A stretch of 6,957 bases of DNA, taken from positions 1-6,957 of the forward strand of contig JAQWIP010000042.1 in NCBI GenBank assembly GCA_029248825.1, written 5' to 3'. A program made the translations under genes and the position numbers. Positions 6,087-6,957 of the stretch are shown here, piece by piece. How positions within the stretch are numbered: position 1 is the stretch's first letter; every line of letters starts with the position of its first letter. The DNA is from Alphaproteobacteria bacterium. GTDB lineage: Bacteria; Pseudomonadota; Alphaproteobacteria; RS24. The notes beneath the pieces are model-generated. The model had not been told where the DNA came from, made no database searches, and was given only the letters and a program-made list of their open reading frames with translations.

Positions 6087-6856
6087 GCGGAGAACAGGAG
6101 CGCTGTCATCAGATAATTGGCGGCCAGAATAAGAATGCTGGCGCTAACCACGGCATTGGTGGTGGCGCGTCCCACGCCTTGCGCGCCGCCTTTGGAGTGA
6201 TAGCCATTATAGCAGCCCATAATGGCTATGATGAAACCAAACACGGCCGCTTTGATGAGGCCAGAGGCGACATCGTCGAATTGTAAAAAGCTGAAGGTGC
6301 GCTGCACGTAAATCGCGGCGTTGAAATCAAAGCTCTGCGTGCCGACTACGAAGCCGCCAAAAATACCTAAAATATCAGCCACCAAAGCCAGCAAAGGCAT
6401 GCAAAGCGTAGCGGCAATGACGCGCGGCGCGACGAGATATTTATACGGATTGGTCGATAGGGTGGTCAGCGCATCGATTTGTTCGGTGACGCGCATGGTG
6501 CCAATCTCGGCGGCAATGGCGGCCGATACGCGCCCTGCCACCATCAGGCCACCCAAGACGGGGCCTAACTCGCGGGTGATGCCCAGCGCCACAATGCTCG
6601 AGACGATGGCCTCTGAGTTGAATTGATTGCCGCCATAATAGATTTGAATGGCCAAAGCGCCGCCCGTGAAAAAAGACGTGAGCGCCACCACAGGCAATGA
6701 AAAATAGCCGATGCGCAGCATTTGCTGGCCAATCATCCGAAAGTAAAACGGCGGTCGGGTGAGGGCGGCGAGCGTCTGCCCGATGAATAAAGCAAGCTGT
6801 CCTGTTTGGGCAAAAAACCCAAGGAAAAACCGTCCGATGGTTGCCAGTGCTGCCAA
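6083..6856 (-). CDS. mlaE: MlaE/YrbE family ABC transporter permease
   Basis: Inner-membrane permease of the MCE-type lipid transporter driven by the following MlaF. The 257-residue protein has hydrophobic segments at about 52-72, 83-110, 145-175, 198-215 and 235-255, preceded by an amphipathic N-terminal stretch. Family signatures are clear: ITRELGPVL at 93-101, AGRVSAAIAAEIGTM at 107-121, VTEQIDAL at 123-130, NPYKYLVAPR at 136-145 and GGAQGVGRATTNAVV at 223-237. The start is TTG at 6856, chosen because GGAG lies six bases before it, no in-frame ATG occurs between the alr stop and residue 41, and the family length then fits. It sits 21 bases after alr and overlaps mlaF by 4 bases. The gene pair is permease first, ATPase second, the reverse of E. 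coli mlaFEDCB, and the MCE partner must be encoded elsewhere. Confidence 0.94.
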   Translation of the reverse strand: MAALATIGRFFLGFFAQTGQLALFIGQTLAALTRPPFYFRMIGQQMLRIGYFSLPVVALTSFFTGGALAIQIYYGGNQFNSEAIVSSIVALGITRELGPVLGGLMVAGRVSAAIAAEIGTMRVTEQIDALTTLSTNPYKYLVAPRVIAATLCMPLLALVADILGIFGGFVVGTQSFDFNAAIYVQRTFSFLQFDDVASGLIKAAVFGFIIAIMGCYNGYHSKGGAQGVGRATTNAVVSASILILAANYLMTALLFSA

Positions 6857-6860
6857 AATG

Positions 6861-6867
6861 CTCTCCG
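6861..6867 (-). promoter_or_regulatory. Ribosome-binding site deciding the TTG start of mlaE
   Basis: On the minus strand the bases CGGAGAG precede CATT and then TTG. GGAG is six bases from the TTG, an ideal distance. No ATG or GTG is placed comparably, so this site fixes the start of mlaE. The ATT just before the TTG is a less likely alternative start. Confidence 0.6.
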
Positions 6868-6877
6868 TTTTCTTCGG

Positions 6878-6957
6878 CTAATCGCTGTATATTCTTTTAT
6901 AGCGATTTCCAAGCGCCGTAAGTAACTCATATGAAATGGTTTGCCCCTGCATGGCAA
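6878..6957 (-). CDS. alr: Alanine racemase, C-terminal fragment cut by window edge
   Basis: Only the last 25 codons and the TAG stop (6878-6880) are present. They read AMQGQTISYELLTALGNR and then YKRIYSD, which matches the end of PLP-dependent alanine racemases, where a G-T-I-x-YE-[IL]-LT-x-LG-x-RY-x-R-x-Y block closes the C-terminal beta domain. The enzyme interconverts L- and D-alanine for peptidoglycan. A longer open frame over the same bases is rejected because it overlaps mlaE and matches nothing. Placement just before mlaE and radA agrees with the alr-radA neighbourhood known in alphaproteobacteria. The identification rests on a short stretch, so it is good but not certain; catalytic residues lie outside the window. 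Confidence 0.83.
   Translation of the reverse strand, partial: AMQGQTISYELLTALGNRYKRIYSD

Noticed and set aside
6733..6957. A 74-codon minus-strand open frame across the alr/mlaE junction
   Set aside because: It overlaps the start of mlaE and the alr 3' end in a different frame, shows no family features, and is explained by the two real genes.

Overview
The window is a segment of a bacterial chromosome, most likely from an alphaproteobacterium. The gene order alr (3' end), mlaE, mlaF, radA, cvpA, purF, short-chain dehydrogenase is a housekeeping neighbourhood of that class, and the proteins read as alphaproteobacterial in style: PurF with a propeptide, CvpA with a long C-terminal tail, and a YciK-like reductase directly after purF. 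I cannot name the genus.

Positions 946-6957 are one dense, minus-strand run of seven genes, read from the right edge to the left. It holds the end of alanine racemase (cell-wall D-alanine), the MlaE permease and MlaF ATPase of an outer-membrane lipid transporter, RadA (recombination branch migration), CvpA (inner-membrane protein), PurF (first committed step of purine synthesis) and a YciK-like SDR oxidoreductase. Junctions are tight: ATGA overlap at mlaE/mlaF, TAG directly followed by ATG at mlaF/radA, TAATG overlap at cvpA/purF, and 2 bases between purF and the SDR. The longest gap is 43 bases (radA/cvpA). I saw no convincing terminator or internal promoter, so co-transcription is plausible. 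The functions are unrelated and read as a conserved neighbourhood, not a pathway.

Positions 1-945 differ: visibly more AT-rich, with small genes. Two short minus-strand genes follow the SDR (65 and 64 residues), each carrying Cys/His pairs that could bind zinc. They meet, tail to tail with a 4-base gap, a plus-strand gene for a PD-(D/E)XK nuclease whose 5' end runs off the left edge. This looks like the edge of an accessory module, possibly restriction-modification or another defence locus, attached to the end of the housekeeping run. The rest of that module would lie to the left of the window.

There is no stretch above 300 bases without a gene. I saw no tRNA, rRNA, CRISPR array, insertion sequence or clear attachment site. 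Nothing here can be called a new system from the sequence alone; the left edge is the part most worth extending.
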